Below are positions 32,585 through 41,514 of a stretch of 54,038 bases of DNA, in pieces; the stretch's first letter is position 1; the number at the start of each line of letters is the position of its first letter. The notes beneath the pieces were generated by a model that saw only the letters and a program-made list of their open reading frames with translations, was not told the origin of the DNA and made no database searches. The stretch lies in contig JALSJE010000098.1 in NCBI GenBank assembly GCA_026989495.1, forward strand, positions 1-54,038. Direction: 5' to 3'. The position numbers and the translations under genes are program-made. The DNA is from Gammaproteobacteria bacterium (GTDB lineage Bacteria > Pseudomonadota > Gammaproteobacteria > S144-34).

Positions 32585-33995
32585 CCTCTTGGGTGCCGCC
32601 CTCGGCGCAGCGTTCGGTGCATCGGCCGCCCAGGCGGGGGGCTGGGAGTTCGGCGCCTCGCTGGCCGGCCGCCTCACCTGGACCGACAACCTGCGTCTCG
32701 TCGCGGAGGGCGGGGAGAGCGCCGGCGTGCTCGAGGTGGCTCCGGCGTTCCGGGCCCGCCGCGCCGGGCGGCGCCTGCAGGTGCGTGCCGACTACCGACT
32801 GCAGCAGTTCCTCTACACCGAGGGGCTGGGCGCCGCCGCCACCTGGCACCAGTTCCAGGGCTCGGCCAAGGCCGAGCTCGTGCGCCAGACGGTCTATCTG
32901 GACGCCACGGCCGGCTACGGGCAGGTGCTCGCCGATCCCGACGGCACGGTGCCGGTGGGCAATCTCTCGCTTACCGCCAACCGCACCGACGCGGCCAGCC
33001 TCTCGGTCTCGCCCTATGCCGTCTTCCGCCTCGGCGACGCCGCCACCGGCAGGCTGCGGTACGGCCACCGGCGCGTGCGCACGGGCGTGCGCGGCGCCGA
33101 CAGCCGCATCGACGAATGGAGCGCGCGTCTGGCCGGCCCTCCCGGCGGGCGTCGCCTCGGCTGGGGCCTGGGCTGGATCCGCAGCGAGCAGCGCTTCACG
33201 GGCCGGCCGGACTTCGAGCGCGAGGTCGCCACCGCCGACCTCAGCCTCCGCCTCACGTCCAGTCTCAGCCTGGTGGTGAGCGGCGGGCGCGAGGACAACA
33301 GCTACCAGCGCGCCGCGGGCACGCCCGCTCCCGAGGGCGGCTTCTGGAGCGCCGGCCTGCGCTGGACGCCCAGCCGCCGCACCGCGCTCGAGCTGCGGCG
33401 CGGCGAGCGTTTCTTCGGCGGCACCGCGGCCGTGAAGGCCAGCTTCCGCACGCGCCGGGCGGTCCTCGACGCCAGCTATGCGGAGGACCTCGCCACCGTG
33501 CAGCGCCTCATCCTCGACCGCCAGCTCTTCGTGCTGACCGATCCCTTCGGCAACCCGGTGCTGGCCGGGGGGGTGCCGGTGGTCATCGAGATCAGCTTTC
33601 CCGCCCTCACGGCCGAGGTGTTCCTGCGCAAGCGCGGCACGCTCGCCTGGAGCTGGCGGCGCGGCCGCAGCAGCTACGGGCTCAGCCTCTACGACGAGCG
33701 GCGGGAGTACCAGACCACCGCCGAGACCGAGCGCGTGCGCGGCGGCAACGTCTCCTGGACCTGGCGCCTCGCGCGGCGCACCACCTCCACGCTCGCGCTC
33801 GCCGCGCAGCGGCGCGACCGCCGCGGCGGCGCCGGCATGGACGACTTCCGCTACGCCACGTGGGACCTGAGCCGGCGGATACGGCCGGATCTCAGCGGCT
33901 CGCTCTCGCTGCGGCGCCTCGTGCGCGACGGCAGCGGCGGGCTGCGCAGCTACGACCAGAACGTGATCACGCTGGGGGTGACGGCCACCTTCTAG
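32571..33995 (+). CDS. PEP-CTERM-system-associated outer-membrane beta-barrel protein
   Basis: A 474-aa protein with a signal peptide ending AAQAGG, followed by alternating amphipathic strands (TWTDNLRLV, GRRLQVRADYRLQQFLY, SRRTALELRRGERFFGG) and a C-terminal Phe, the outer-membrane barrel signature. It resembles the TIGR03016-type barrel regularly found between the tyrosine kinase and the ATPase in exosortase EPS loci. It may form or assist the EPS exit route. The start lies inside the kinase gene. Confidence 0.88.
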   Translation: MAKRSLLGAALGAAFGASAAQAGGWEFGASLAGRLTWTDNLRLVAEGGESAGVLEVAPAFRARRAGRRLQVRADYRLQQFLYTEGLGAAATWHQFQGSAKAELVRQTVYLDATAGYGQVLADPDGTVPVGNLSLTANRTDAASLSVSPYAVFRLGDAATGRLRYGHRRVRTGVRGADSRIDEWSARLAGPPGGRRLGWGLGWIRSEQRFTGRPDFEREVATADLSLRLTSSLSLVVSGGREDNSYQRAAGTPAPEGGFWSAGLRWTPSRRTALELRRGERFFGGTAAVKASFRTRRAVLDASYAEDLATVQRLILDRQLFVLTDPFGNPVLAGGVPVVIEISFPALTAEVFLRKRGTLAWSWRRGRSSYGLSLYDERREYQTTAETERVRGGNVSWTWRLARRTTSTLALAAQRRDRRGGAGMDDFRYATWDLSRRIRPDLSGSLSLRRLVRDGSGGLRSYDQNVITLGVTATF

Positions 33996-34014
33996 CTCCC
34001 GGGAGGACGAGGGC

Positions 34015-35127
34015 ATGTACGAAGGTTTCTACAAGCTGAGCGGCAAGCCGTTCTCGCTCACACCGGACCCGCGCTTCTTCTTCGGCAGCCGCGGCCACAA
34101 GCGCGCGCTGTCCTATCTGCGCTACGGTCTCAAGCAGGGCGAGGGGTTCATCGTGGTCACGGGCGACATCGGCGCCGGCAAGACCACGCTCGCGGCGCTG
34201 CTGTGCGAGGAGCTCGCCGACCAGGGCGTGATCGCCGGCCGCCTGGAGAGCACCCAGCTCGGGCCCACCGAGTTCCTCGCCATGCTCTCGGCCACGCTCG
34301 GCCTGCGCCACGAGACCGGCAGCAAGGTCACGCTCCTCAAGAACCTCGAGACCTATCTCAAGGCCCGCGCGCGTCAGGGCAAGCGCGTGGTGATCGTGGT
34401 GGACGAGGCGCAGAACCTCCCGGCCGAGACGCTGGAGGAGCTGCGCATGCTGTGCAACTTCCAGGTGGACGAGCGCCCCGTGCTGCAGGCCTTCCTGCTG
34501 GGGCAGGAGCAGTTCCGCGACGTGCTCGCGGACGCCGCCCTCGAGCAGTTCCGCCAGCGGGTGATCGCCTCCTGCCACCTGGGCCCCATGGACCTCGACG
34601 AGACACGCGCCTACATCGAGCACCGCCTGCGGCTCGTGGGCTGGCAGGACGACCCCAGGCTGAGCCCCGACCTCTACGCGGAGATCCACCAGTACACCGG
34701 CGGCATCCCGCGCCGCATCAATACCGTGGTGGACCGCCTGCTGCTGTTCGGCTACCTGGAGGAGCGCCACGAGCTGGACACCGAGGCCTTCGCCACGGTC
34801 CGCCAGGAGCTGCTCGAGGAGGGCTTCGGCGAGGACGCCGTCCGCCGCCGGCAGGCCGAGAAGGCCCGGGCCCGGCAGGAGGCGGACGCCCCGCAGCTCG
34901 CCATCGTCGATGGCCCCCTCACGGAAGAGCCCGCCGGAACGCCGCAGCAGCCCCAGCAGCCGGTGGCGCGCATCGTGCCCGTGGAGCCCGACGGGAGCCT
35001 GGCCGCGCGCGTGGCGGCGCTCGAGCGTCGCGTGGAGGAGCTCGAGGCCGTCGTCAGCGGCGCGCGCGAGGCCCTGCTGGAGGCGCTCGTGCTGGGCAAG
35101 CACGGCGCCCGGCGCAGGAGCAGGTGA
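34015..35127 (+). CDS. XrtA-associated ATPase (ExeA-like)
   Basis: A 370-aa AAA+ protein beginning MYEGFYKLSGKPFSLTPDPR, the typical ExeA/GspA start. Walker A is TGDIGAGKTTL (near residue 46) and Walker B VVIVVDEAQNL. The region YTGGIPRRINTVVDRLL is the sensor/lid part. The last about 45 residues form a coiled coil (AARVAALERRVEELEAVV). It probably powers assembly of the export machine. A good GGGAGGA site lies before the ATG. Confidence 0.9.
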   Translation: MYEGFYKLSGKPFSLTPDPRFFFGSRGHKRALSYLRYGLKQGEGFIVVTGDIGAGKTTLAALLCEELADQGVIAGRLESTQLGPTEFLAMLSATLGLRHETGSKVTLLKNLETYLKARARQGKRVVIVVDEAQNLPAETLEELRMLCNFQVDERPVLQAFLLGQEQFRDVLADAALEQFRQRVIASCHLGPMDLDETRAYIEHRLRLVGWQDDPRLSPDLYAEIHQYTGGIPRRINTVVDRLLLFGYLEERHELDTEAFATVRQELLEEGFGEDAVRRRQAEKARARQEADAPQLAIVDGPLTEEPAGTPQQPQQPVARIVPVEPDGSLAARVAALERRVEELEAVVSGAREALLEALVLGKHGARRRSR

Positions 35128-35149
35128 GCGCAGGGAAGGAGACAGGAAG

Positions 35150-36355
35150 GTGAGCGCCCCCGCCGCCAGGCTGCCGGCCGCGCGCCCCGCCCCCCCGCGC
35201 GAGGGCGGGCTCATGTGCGTGGTGGGCGCGCGCCCCAACTTCATGAAGGCCGCCCCGCTGCTGGCCGCCTTCGCCGAGGGCCCCACGCCGCTCCCCTGCT
35301 CCCTCGTGCACACGGGCCAGCACTACGACGCCGCCATGAAGGAGGCCTTCTTCCGCCAGCTCGCCATCCCCGAGCCCGACGTGGACCTGGGGGTGGGCTC
35401 GGGCAGCCACGCCTGGCAGACGGCCGAGATCATGCGCCGCTTCGAGCCGGTGCTGGCCGCGCAACGCCCGCAGCTCCTGATCGTCGTGGGCGACGTCAAC
35501 TCCACGCTCGCCTGCGCCCTCGTGGCGGCCAAGCTGGGGGTGCCGGTGGCGCACGTGGAGGCGGGCCTGCGCAGCTTCGACCGCGCCATGCCCGAGGAGA
35601 TCAACCGCGTGCTCACGGACCAGCTCTCGGAGCTGCTCTTCGTCACCGAGCCCTCGGCCCGCGAGAACCTGCTGCGCGAAGGGGTCGCGCCCTGGCGCAT
35701 CCATTTCGTGGGCAACGTCATGATCGACACCCTGCGCGCGCACGAGGCGCGCGCGGTGCCGGCCGCCGACACGCTCGCGCGGCTCGCGCCGCGCGCCGTC
35801 CGCCGCGCCGCCGAGCACGGCTACGCCCTGCTCACGCTCCACCGCCCGTCCAACGTGGACCGGCCCGAGGTCCTGCGCGGGATCCTGGAGGCGGTGGCGG
35901 TGCTCGCGCGGCGGCTGCCCGTGGTCTTCCCCGTCCATCCGCGCACGCGCGCTGCGCTCGCGCGGCTGGGGCTGGAGGACGATCTCGCCGCCGCGGGCGT
36001 GGCGCTCACCGGGCCGCTGGGCTACCTCGAGACGCTGGGCCTGATGCGTGAGGCGCGCCTCGTGCTCACGGACTCGGGGGGCATGCAGGAGGAGACCACC
36101 GCGCTCGGCGTGCCGTGCCTGACGCTGCGCGAGAGCACCGAGCGCCCCGTGACGCTCACCCACGGCACCAACACGCTGGTGGGCACGGACCCCGCCCGCA
36201 TCCGGGCCGCCGCCGGGCAGGCGCTGTCCGGCGCGCGGCCCGCGGCACGGATGCCGGAGCTCTGGGACGGGCAGGCGGCGCGGCGCATCCGCGCCGTGCT
36301 CGAGCGCTGGCTCCGCGACCGCGGGGCCCTGCGCCGCTGCGCCGCCGGCGCCTGA
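35150..36355 (+). CDS. wecB: UDP-N-acetylglucosamine 2-epimerase (non-hydrolysing)
   Basis: A 401-aa GT-B-fold epimerase making UDP-ManNAc for the polysaccharide. GARPNFMKAAPLL, VHTGQHYD, GDVNSTLACALVA, HVEAGLRSFDRAMPEEINR, LTLHRPSNVD and LTDSGGMQEETTALGVPC are the family signatures, including catalytic Asp, Glu and His residues. The GTG at 35150 has GGAAGG in front; an ATG at 35213, directly before the conserved VVGARPN, is a possible shorter start. It ends the export operon. Confidence 0.93.
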   Translation: MSAPAARLPAARPAPPREGGLMCVVGARPNFMKAAPLLAAFAEGPTPLPCSLVHTGQHYDAAMKEAFFRQLAIPEPDVDLGVGSGSHAWQTAEIMRRFEPVLAAQRPQLLIVVGDVNSTLACALVAAKLGVPVAHVEAGLRSFDRAMPEEINRVLTDQLSELLFVTEPSARENLLREGVAPWRIHFVGNVMIDTLRAHEARAVPAADTLARLAPRAVRRAAEHGYALLTLHRPSNVDRPEVLRGILEAVAVLARRLPVVFPVHPRTRAALARLGLEDDLAAAGVALTGPLGYLETLGLMREARLVLTDSGGMQEETTALGVPCLTLRESTERPVTLTHGTNTLVGTDPARIRAAAGQALSGARPAARMPELWDGQAARRIRAVLERWLRDRGALRRCAAGA

Positions 36356-36485
36356 GCCCGTCCCCAGGCCGCGCACCTTCGGTGCCCCTGCGTGCGGGGG
36401 AGGGCGGTAGCGTGCCTGCGCCCGGCCGAAGAGGCGCCTCCATGCCGGACGGCGCGACGGACGGCCCGGCGAGACGAGAAGGAAC

Positions 36486-36521
36486 GGAAGGTCTGAAAAA
36501 CCGTGATTTTTCAGGCCTTCC
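36486..36521. repeat. 15-bp hairpin between epimerase and deacetylase genes
   Basis: Arms GGAAGGTCTGAAAAA and TTTTTCAGGCCTTCC pair over 15 positions with one G-U, around a 6-nt loop. It could be a weak bidirectional terminator, although no T-tract follows. Its CTGAAAA/TTTTCAG core resembles the repeat at 6333. Confidence 0.6.
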
Positions 36522-36613
36522 CCGCGGCCAGGGACGGCCGCGGCACGGCCCATGCACGGGGAAGTGCATGACAATGCGACGAAAATCGAAACGGACCGCG
36601 CAGCACCCCAGCG

Positions 36614-36642
36614 CTGATCAATACGCGCAGCGGATTGATCAG
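36614..36642. promoter_or_regulatory. Operator-like inverted repeat (CTGATCAAT / ATTGATCAG)
   Basis: Perfect 9-bp arms separated by 11 bp, so half-sites are two helical turns apart, 25 nt before the deacetylase ATG. AT-rich against its surroundings, it looks like a site for a dimeric regulator. Confidence 0.6.
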
Positions 36643-36666
36643 AGTTTTCGAACGGTTCACGAGCCG

Positions 36667-37581
36667 ATGGAGAACGGAACGGACATCGTCAACGCCCTGA
36701 CCGTGGACGTGGAGGACTACTTCCACGTCACGGCGCTCGAGCCGCATATCCCGCGCAGCGCATGGGGCCGGTGGCCCGTGCGCGTGGAGGCCAACACCCG
36801 CCGCGTGCTCGAGCTGCTCGGGCGGCACGGCGCGCGGGCCACCTTCTTCGTGCTGGGCTGGGTGGCCGAGCGCTTCCCGGGCCTGGTGCGCGAGATCGCC
36901 GCCGCCGGCCACGAGGTCGCGAGCCACGGCTGGGACCATCGCCGCCTCACCGGGCTCACGCCCGAGGACTTCCGCCGGGACGTGCTGCGCGCGCGCATCC
37001 TGCTGGAGGACGTCACCGGCATGCCGGTGCGCGGCTATCGCGCCCCGAGCTTTTCCATCACGGCGCGCACGCGCTGGGCGCACGCGGTGCTGGCCGAGAC
37101 GGGCCATGCCTACTCCTCCAGCGTCTATCCCGTGCGCCACGACCTCTACGGCATGCCGGAGGCCCCGCGCGGGCCCTACCGGCCCGTGTCCGGCCTGGTG
37201 GAGGTGCCCGTCACGACGGTGCGGATCGCCGGCCTGACGCTGCCGGCAGGGGGCGGGGGCTTCTTCCGCCTCTATCCCTACGCCCTCTCGCGCTGGGCGC
37301 TGCGGCGGGTCAACCGGCGCGAGGGGCGCCCGGCCGTCTTCTACTTCCATCCCTGGGAGCTGGATCCCGCCCAGCCGCGCCCGCAGGGGCTGGGGCTGCG
37401 CACGCGGGTGCGCCACTACCTGAACCTCGAGCGCATGGAGGACCGTCTCGGGCGGCTGCTCGCCGATTTCCGCTGGGACCGCATGGACCGAATCTACGCC
37501 GGCCCCGGCCCCGGCGCGCGCGCATCCGCCGCGGAAGGTGCCGGGCCCGGCGCCGCCACGGGGACTTACGGGAGGGTCTGA
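36667..37581 (+). CDS. XrtA-associated polysaccharide deacetylase
   Basis: A 304-aa NodB-type deacetylase. ALTVDVEDYFHV holds the first metal Asp pair, EVASHGWDHRRL the SHxxxH zinc motif, GYRAPSFSIT the catalytic Arg motif, and FYFHPWELD the final His. It should remove acetyl groups from EPS amino sugars. No signal peptide is seen, as is usual for this exosortase-linked subfamily. The ATG at 36667 begins right before the domain; a longer start would run through the operator-like repeat at 36614. First gene of the operon. Confidence 0.9.
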   Translation: MENGTDIVNALTVDVEDYFHVTALEPHIPRSAWGRWPVRVEANTRRVLELLGRHGARATFFVLGWVAERFPGLVREIAAAGHEVASHGWDHRRLTGLTPEDFRRDVLRARILLEDVTGMPVRGYRAPSFSITARTRWAHAVLAETGHAYSSSVYPVRHDLYGMPEAPRGPYRPVSGLVEVPVTTVRIAGLTLPAGGGGFFRLYPYALSRWALRRVNRREGRPAVFYFHPWELDPAQPRPQGLGLRTRVRHYLNLERMEDRLGRLLADFRWDRMDRIYAGPGPGARASAAEGAGPGAATGTYGRV

Positions 37582-37584
37582 ACC

Positions 37585-38676
37585 ATGAACGTGGTGCTGA
37601 CATCCGAGGACATGGTGCTGGCCACCGAGCCGGTGGTGCGGCGCGCGCCGCTGCGCGTGCACGTGCTCGACGCCACCGCCGACGCGGCCGCCTGGGACCG
37701 CTTCGTCGTCTCCCGCCCGGAGGCGACCTTCTTCCACCTGGCGGGCTGGCGCGAGGTGGTCGAGCGCGTCTACGGTCACCGCAGCTTCTATCTCTACGCC
37801 GAGCGCGACGGGCGCATCGAGGCGGTGCTGCCGCTCGCGCGCATCCGCAGCCGCCTCTTCGGCGACGCGCTGGTCTCGACCCCCTTCTGCGTCTACGGCG
37901 GGGCCATCGGCGAGCCGCTGGCCTGCACCGCGCTGGAGGAGGAGGCCTGCCGGCTGGCCGAGGACCTGGGCGTGGACTACCTGGAGCTGCGCCACCGCGA
38001 GCGCCGCCATCCGGGCTGGCCCTGCCGCGACGACCTCTACGTCACCTTCCGCAAGGCCATCCACCCGGACCCGGAGCGCAACCTCGCCGCCATCCCGCGC
38101 AAGCAGCGCGCCATGATCCGCAAGGGGGAGAAGGCGGGGCTGCGCGCCGTCGAGGAGCCCGACGTCGAGCGCTTCTTCCGCGTCTACAGCGAGAGCGTGC
38201 GCAACCTGGGCACGCCCGTCTTCCCCAAGCGCTGGTTCCGGGCGCTGAAGGAGGTCTTCGGCCAGGCCTGCAGCGTGCTCACGGTCTACCGCGGCGCCGA
38301 GCCCGTGGCCTCGGTGATGAGCTTCCACTTCCGCGACGAGGTGCTGCCCTATTACGGCGGCGGCACGCGCGCCGCGCGCGCCCTCAAGGCCAACGACTTC
38401 ATGTACTGGGAGGTGATGCGGCGCGCCTGCCAGCGCGGGGCGCGGATCTTCGACTACGGCCGCAGCAAGGTGGGCACCGGCTCCTACCGCTTCAAGAAGC
38501 ACTGGGGCTTCGAGCCCGAGCCGCTGCGCTACGAGTACCACCTCGTGCGGGCCCGAGCCGTGCCGGACGTCAACCCGCTGAACCCGAAGTACCGCATGGC
38601 CGCGGCCGTGTGGCGCCGGCTGCCGCTCGCGCTCACGCGCCTCGTCGGGCCCATGATCGCGCGCGGCCTCGGCTGA
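37585..38676 (+). CDS. XrtA-associated FemAB-like protein (GNAT fold)
   Basis: A 363-aa protein of the FemAB/peptidoglycan-aminoacyltransferase-like type that recurs beside the exosortase deacetylase. FFHLAGWREVVERVYGH, IPRKQRAMIRKGEKAGL, PVFPKRWFRALKE and DYGRSKVGTGSYRFKKHWGF are characteristic. The likely reaction is transfer of an acyl or aminoacyl group to the EPS or its precursor. GGGAGGG lies 13 nt before the ATG. Confidence 0.88.
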   Translation: MNVVLTSEDMVLATEPVVRRAPLRVHVLDATADAAAWDRFVVSRPEATFFHLAGWREVVERVYGHRSFYLYAERDGRIEAVLPLARIRSRLFGDALVSTPFCVYGGAIGEPLACTALEEEACRLAEDLGVDYLELRHRERRHPGWPCRDDLYVTFRKAIHPDPERNLAAIPRKQRAMIRKGEKAGLRAVEEPDVERFFRVYSESVRNLGTPVFPKRWFRALKEVFGQACSVLTVYRGAEPVASVMSFHFRDEVLPYYGGGTRAARALKANDFMYWEVMRRACQRGARIFDYGRSKVGTGSYRFKKHWGFEPEPLRYEYHLVRARAVPDVNPLNPKYRMAAAVWRRLPLALTRLVGPMIARGLG

Positions 38677-38680
38677 TCCC

Positions 38681-39934
38681 GTGGGGACGCTCCTCTATCT
38701 GGCGCACCGCATCCCCTATCCCCCGAACAAGGGGGAGAAGATCCGTGCCTGGCACATCCTGCTGGGGCTGGCGGAGCGCTACCGTGTGGTGCTCGGCGCC
38801 TTCGTCGACGACCCCGACGACTGGGCGCACCGCCGCGCGCTGGAGGCGGTGTGCGCGGAGGTGCACCTGCGCCCGCTGCCCCCCCTGAGGGGCGCGCTGC
38901 GCGCGGCCGCGGCGCTGGCGGCGGGCGGGCCGGCCAGCGTGCGCTGGTTCCGCGACAGCGCGCTTGCGCGCTGGGTGCGCGGAGCCGTCCGGCGCCACGC
39001 CCCGGAGGCGGCCGTGATCTTCTCCTCGGCCATGATGCAGTACGCCCACGCGCTGCCGGCGGACCTGCCGGTGGTGGCCGACTACGTGGACGTGGACTCC
39101 GAGAAGTGGGCCGCCTACGGCGCGCGCCGGCACGGGCCCGCCGGCTGGCTCTACCGGCGCGAGGCGCGCACGCTCGCCGCCTGGGAGGGGCGCATGGCTG
39201 CGCGCGCCCGGGCGGTGGTCCTCGTCAGCGAGGCCGAGGCCGACCTGTTCGCCGCGAGGGCGCCCGAATGCGCCGGGCGGGTGCGCGCCGTGGGCAACGG
39301 CGTGGACCTGGAGCGCTTCCGCCCCGACCCGTCGCTGCCCGACCCCTATCCGCCGGACGCGCGGGCGCTGGTCTTCACGGGGCTCATGGACTACCGGCCC
39401 AACGTGGACGCGGTGCGCTGGTTCGCCGAGGCGGTGCTCCCGCGGGTGCGGGCCGAGGTGCCGGAGGCGGCCTTCTGGATCGTGGGCGCGCGGCCGGCAG
39501 AGGCCGTGCGCCGCCTGGAGCGTCTCCCGGGCGTGCGGGTGACCGGCGCCGTGCCCGACACGCGGCCCTGGCTCGCGCACGCGGCGGCCGCGGTGGCCCC
39601 GCTGCGCATCGCCCGCGGCGTGCAGAACAAGGTGCTGGAGGCCTACGCGATGGCGCGCCCCGTGGCGGCTACGCCGCAGGCGGCCGAAGGCATCGAGCTC
39701 CCGCCGGGCGCCGGGGACTGGATCGCCGGCGATGCCGATGGCCTCGCGCGGCGCGTCGTCGCCCTGCTGCGCGAGCCCCCCGGCCCGGCCTGGCGCGAGG
39801 CCTGCCGCCGCTGGATGGAGTCGCGCTACGCCTGGCGGCGCCACCAGGCGGCCTTCCTCGAGGTGGTGGAGGAGGCCATCGGCGCGCCGGCGCCTGCGGC
39901 GCGCGCCGCCGCGGCGGTGGCGGAGGCGGTCTGA
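38681..39934 (+). CDS. XrtA-associated glycosyltransferase (stp1 type)
   Basis: A 417-aa GT-B glycosyltransferase starting at a GTG. YLAHRIPYPPNKGEKIRAWH is the hallmark of the exosortase-linked family. GNGVDLERF, FTGLMDYRPNVDAVRWF and VLEAYAMARPVAATPQAAEGI form the nucleotide-sugar-binding half. It adds a sugar to the growing EPS repeat unit at the cytoplasmic face. Confidence 0.9.
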   Translation: MGTLLYLAHRIPYPPNKGEKIRAWHILLGLAERYRVVLGAFVDDPDDWAHRRALEAVCAEVHLRPLPPLRGALRAAAALAAGGPASVRWFRDSALARWVRGAVRRHAPEAAVIFSSAMMQYAHALPADLPVVADYVDVDSEKWAAYGARRHGPAGWLYRREARTLAAWEGRMAARARAVVLVSEAEADLFAARAPECAGRVRAVGNGVDLERFRPDPSLPDPYPPDARALVFTGLMDYRPNVDAVRWFAEAVLPRVRAEVPEAAFWIVGARPAEAVRRLERLPGVRVTGAVPDTRPWLAHAAAAVAPLRIARGVQNKVLEAYAMARPVAATPQAAEGIELPPGAGDWIAGDADGLARRVVALLREPPGPAWREACRRWMESRYAWRRHQAAFLEVVEEAIGAPAPAARAAAAVAEAV

Positions 39935-39936
39935 GC

Positions 39937-41514
39937 ATGGCGCGCGCGCAGGCCGAGGTGGCGCGGGGGATGGCGGGGACGGCCGCCGGCTGGCATGCGG
40001 CCGCGGCGGTGGCGCTGGGGCTCGCGCTGCTCGCGGCCATCTACCACGAGACCCTCGGCTCCATGGTCCGCATCTGGTGGCGCTCGGAGACCTTCGCCCA
40101 CGGATTCCTCATCTTCCCGATCAGCGCCTGGCTCGTCTGGCGCGAGCGCGCGGCGCTCGCCGGCCTGCCGCTGGCCCCCGACTGGCGGGCGCTCGCCGCG
40201 CTGGCCGTCCTCGTCCCCGGCTGGCTCGTGGCGCGCGAGGCCGACATCCTGGTGGGCGAGCAGCTCGCCTTCGTGCTCATGCTCCCCGTCCTCGTCTGGC
40301 TCGCCGCGGGCCGGGCCGTGGCGCGGCGGCTCATGTTCCCGCTGGGCTTCCTGGTCTTCGCCGTGCCCATGGGCGAGGCGCTGGTGCCTCCGCTCATGGA
40401 TTTCACGGCCGACTTCACCGTGGCGCTGCTCAGGCTCACCGGCATCCCCGTCTACCAGGAAGGCACCTTCTTCAGCATCCCCAGCGGGGACTGGGTGGTG
40501 GTGGAGGGCTGCAGCGGCGTGCGCTATCTCATCGCCTCGGTCACGCTGGGCACGCTCTACGCCTACCTCACATACCGCACGCTGTGGCGCCGCGCGCTCA
40601 TGGTGGCGCTCTCGGTGCTGGTGCCCATCGTGGCCAACGGCCTGCGCGCCTACATGATCGTGATGATCGCGCACCTGAGCGGCATGCGGCTGGCCCTGGG
40701 CGTGGACCATTTCATCTACGGGTGGGTCTTCTTCGGCGTGGTCATGTTCCTGCTCTTCTGGCTCGGCACCCTGTGGCAGGAGCGCGAGGCGGCTGGGCCG
40801 CTTCCCGGCCGTGGGGCCGGCTTCCAGCCGGCCCGCGCGGGCGGTCCCCGGCCGGCCCGCGCCCCGGCCGGGCGGATCGCCGCCGCCGCGGTGGCGGGGG
40901 CGCTGGTGGCGTCCGCTGGCCCGGCCGCGGCCGCCTGGCTCGACCGCAGCGTGCGCGCCGCCGCGGTGCCGGCGCTCGCCCTGCCCGAGCGGCTGGGCGC
41001 CTGGAGCGCGGCGCCCGACTTCACCCGCTTCGCCCCGCGCTACGTGGGGCACCTGGCCCAGGCGCGCCGCGCCTACGCGCGCGCGGGCGGGCCGCCCGTG
41101 CTCGTGCAGGTCTTCTGGTACAGCGGCCAGCGCCAGGGTGCGGAGCTGGTCAGCAGCGCCAACGTGCTCGTGCCGCAGAAGCATCCGGTCTGGCGCCAGC
41201 CCTGGGAGCGCAGCTTCGCGGCCGGCGGGCTCGTCGTGCGCGAGGCGCTGGTGCGCTCGGCCCGCGGCGAAAGCCTGCTGGCCTGGCGGCTGATGTGGAT
41301 CGATGGCCGCTGGACCGCGCGCCCCCTCGAGGCCAAGCTCTACGAGGTGCTGGCCGCGCTGCGCGGCCACCGCCGCGACGGGGCCGGCATCGTCCTCGTC
41401 ACCCCCCTCGACGGCATGGACGCCGCGCGCGCGCGCCTCGGGTCCTTCCTGGCGGTGCTGCGCGGCCCCCTGGACGCGCTGCTGGCCCGGGCATCGCGGG
41501 AGGCGGGCCGGTGA
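39937..41514 (+). CDS. xrtA: Exosortase A with C-terminal EpsI domain
   Basis: A 525-aa membrane protein. The exosortase half (residues 1-285) has about eight helices and the catalytic residues Cys192 (VVEGCSGVRY), Arg237 (NGLRAYMI) and His258 (GVDHFIYGW). It should cleave PEP-CTERM tails like a sortase and probably pass proteins to EPS. The C-terminal half (about 335-525) is an EpsI/DUF3485-type periplasmic domain, a usual XrtA arrangement. Residues 291-315 between them are encoded by a REP-like repeat (40811-40834) and read RGAGFQPAR. The ATG at 39937 sits just after the preceding gene. Confidence 0.94.
   Translation: MARAQAEVARGMAGTAAGWHAAAAVALGLALLAAIYHETLGSMVRIWWRSETFAHGFLIFPISAWLVWRERAALAGLPLAPDWRALAALAVLVPGWLVAREADILVGEQLAFVLMLPVLVWLAAGRAVARRLMFPLGFLVFAVPMGEALVPPLMDFTADFTVALLRLTGIPVYQEGTFFSIPSGDWVVVEGCSGVRYLIASVTLGTLYAYLTYRTLWRRALMVALSVLVPIVANGLRAYMIVMIAHLSGMRLALGVDHFIYGWVFFGVVMFLLFWLGTLWQEREAAGPLPGRGAGFQPARAGGPRPARAPAGRIAAAAVAGALVASAGPAAAAWLDRSVRAAAVPALALPERLGAWSAAPDFTRFAPRYVGHLAQARRAYARAGGPPVLVQVFWYSGQRQGAELVSSANVLVPQKHPVWRQPWERSFAAGGLVVREALVRSARGESLLAWRLMWIDGRWTARPLEAKLYEVLAALRGHRRDGAGIVLVTPLDGMDAARARLGSFLAVLRGPLDALLARASREAGR
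40811..40834 (+). repeat. REP-like hairpin repeat inside xrtA
   Basis: Identical over 24 nt to the intergenic copy at 20122-20145. It keeps the frame and encodes part of the linker between the exosortase and EpsI domains. Confidence 0.78.

Larger units (their letters stand above)
36356..36666. other. Regulatory gap before the deacetylase-xrtA operon
   Basis: A 311-bp non-coding gap. It holds the hairpin at 36486-36521, then a lower-GC stretch (36565-36660) with the inverted repeat at 36614-36642. No clear sigma-70 or sigma-54 boxes were recognised. Confidence 0.5.

Noticed and set aside
39937-41514. XrtA-EpsI as a novel gene fusion.
   Set aside because: A C-terminal EpsI domain is common in exosortase A; only the repeat-derived linker is unusual.
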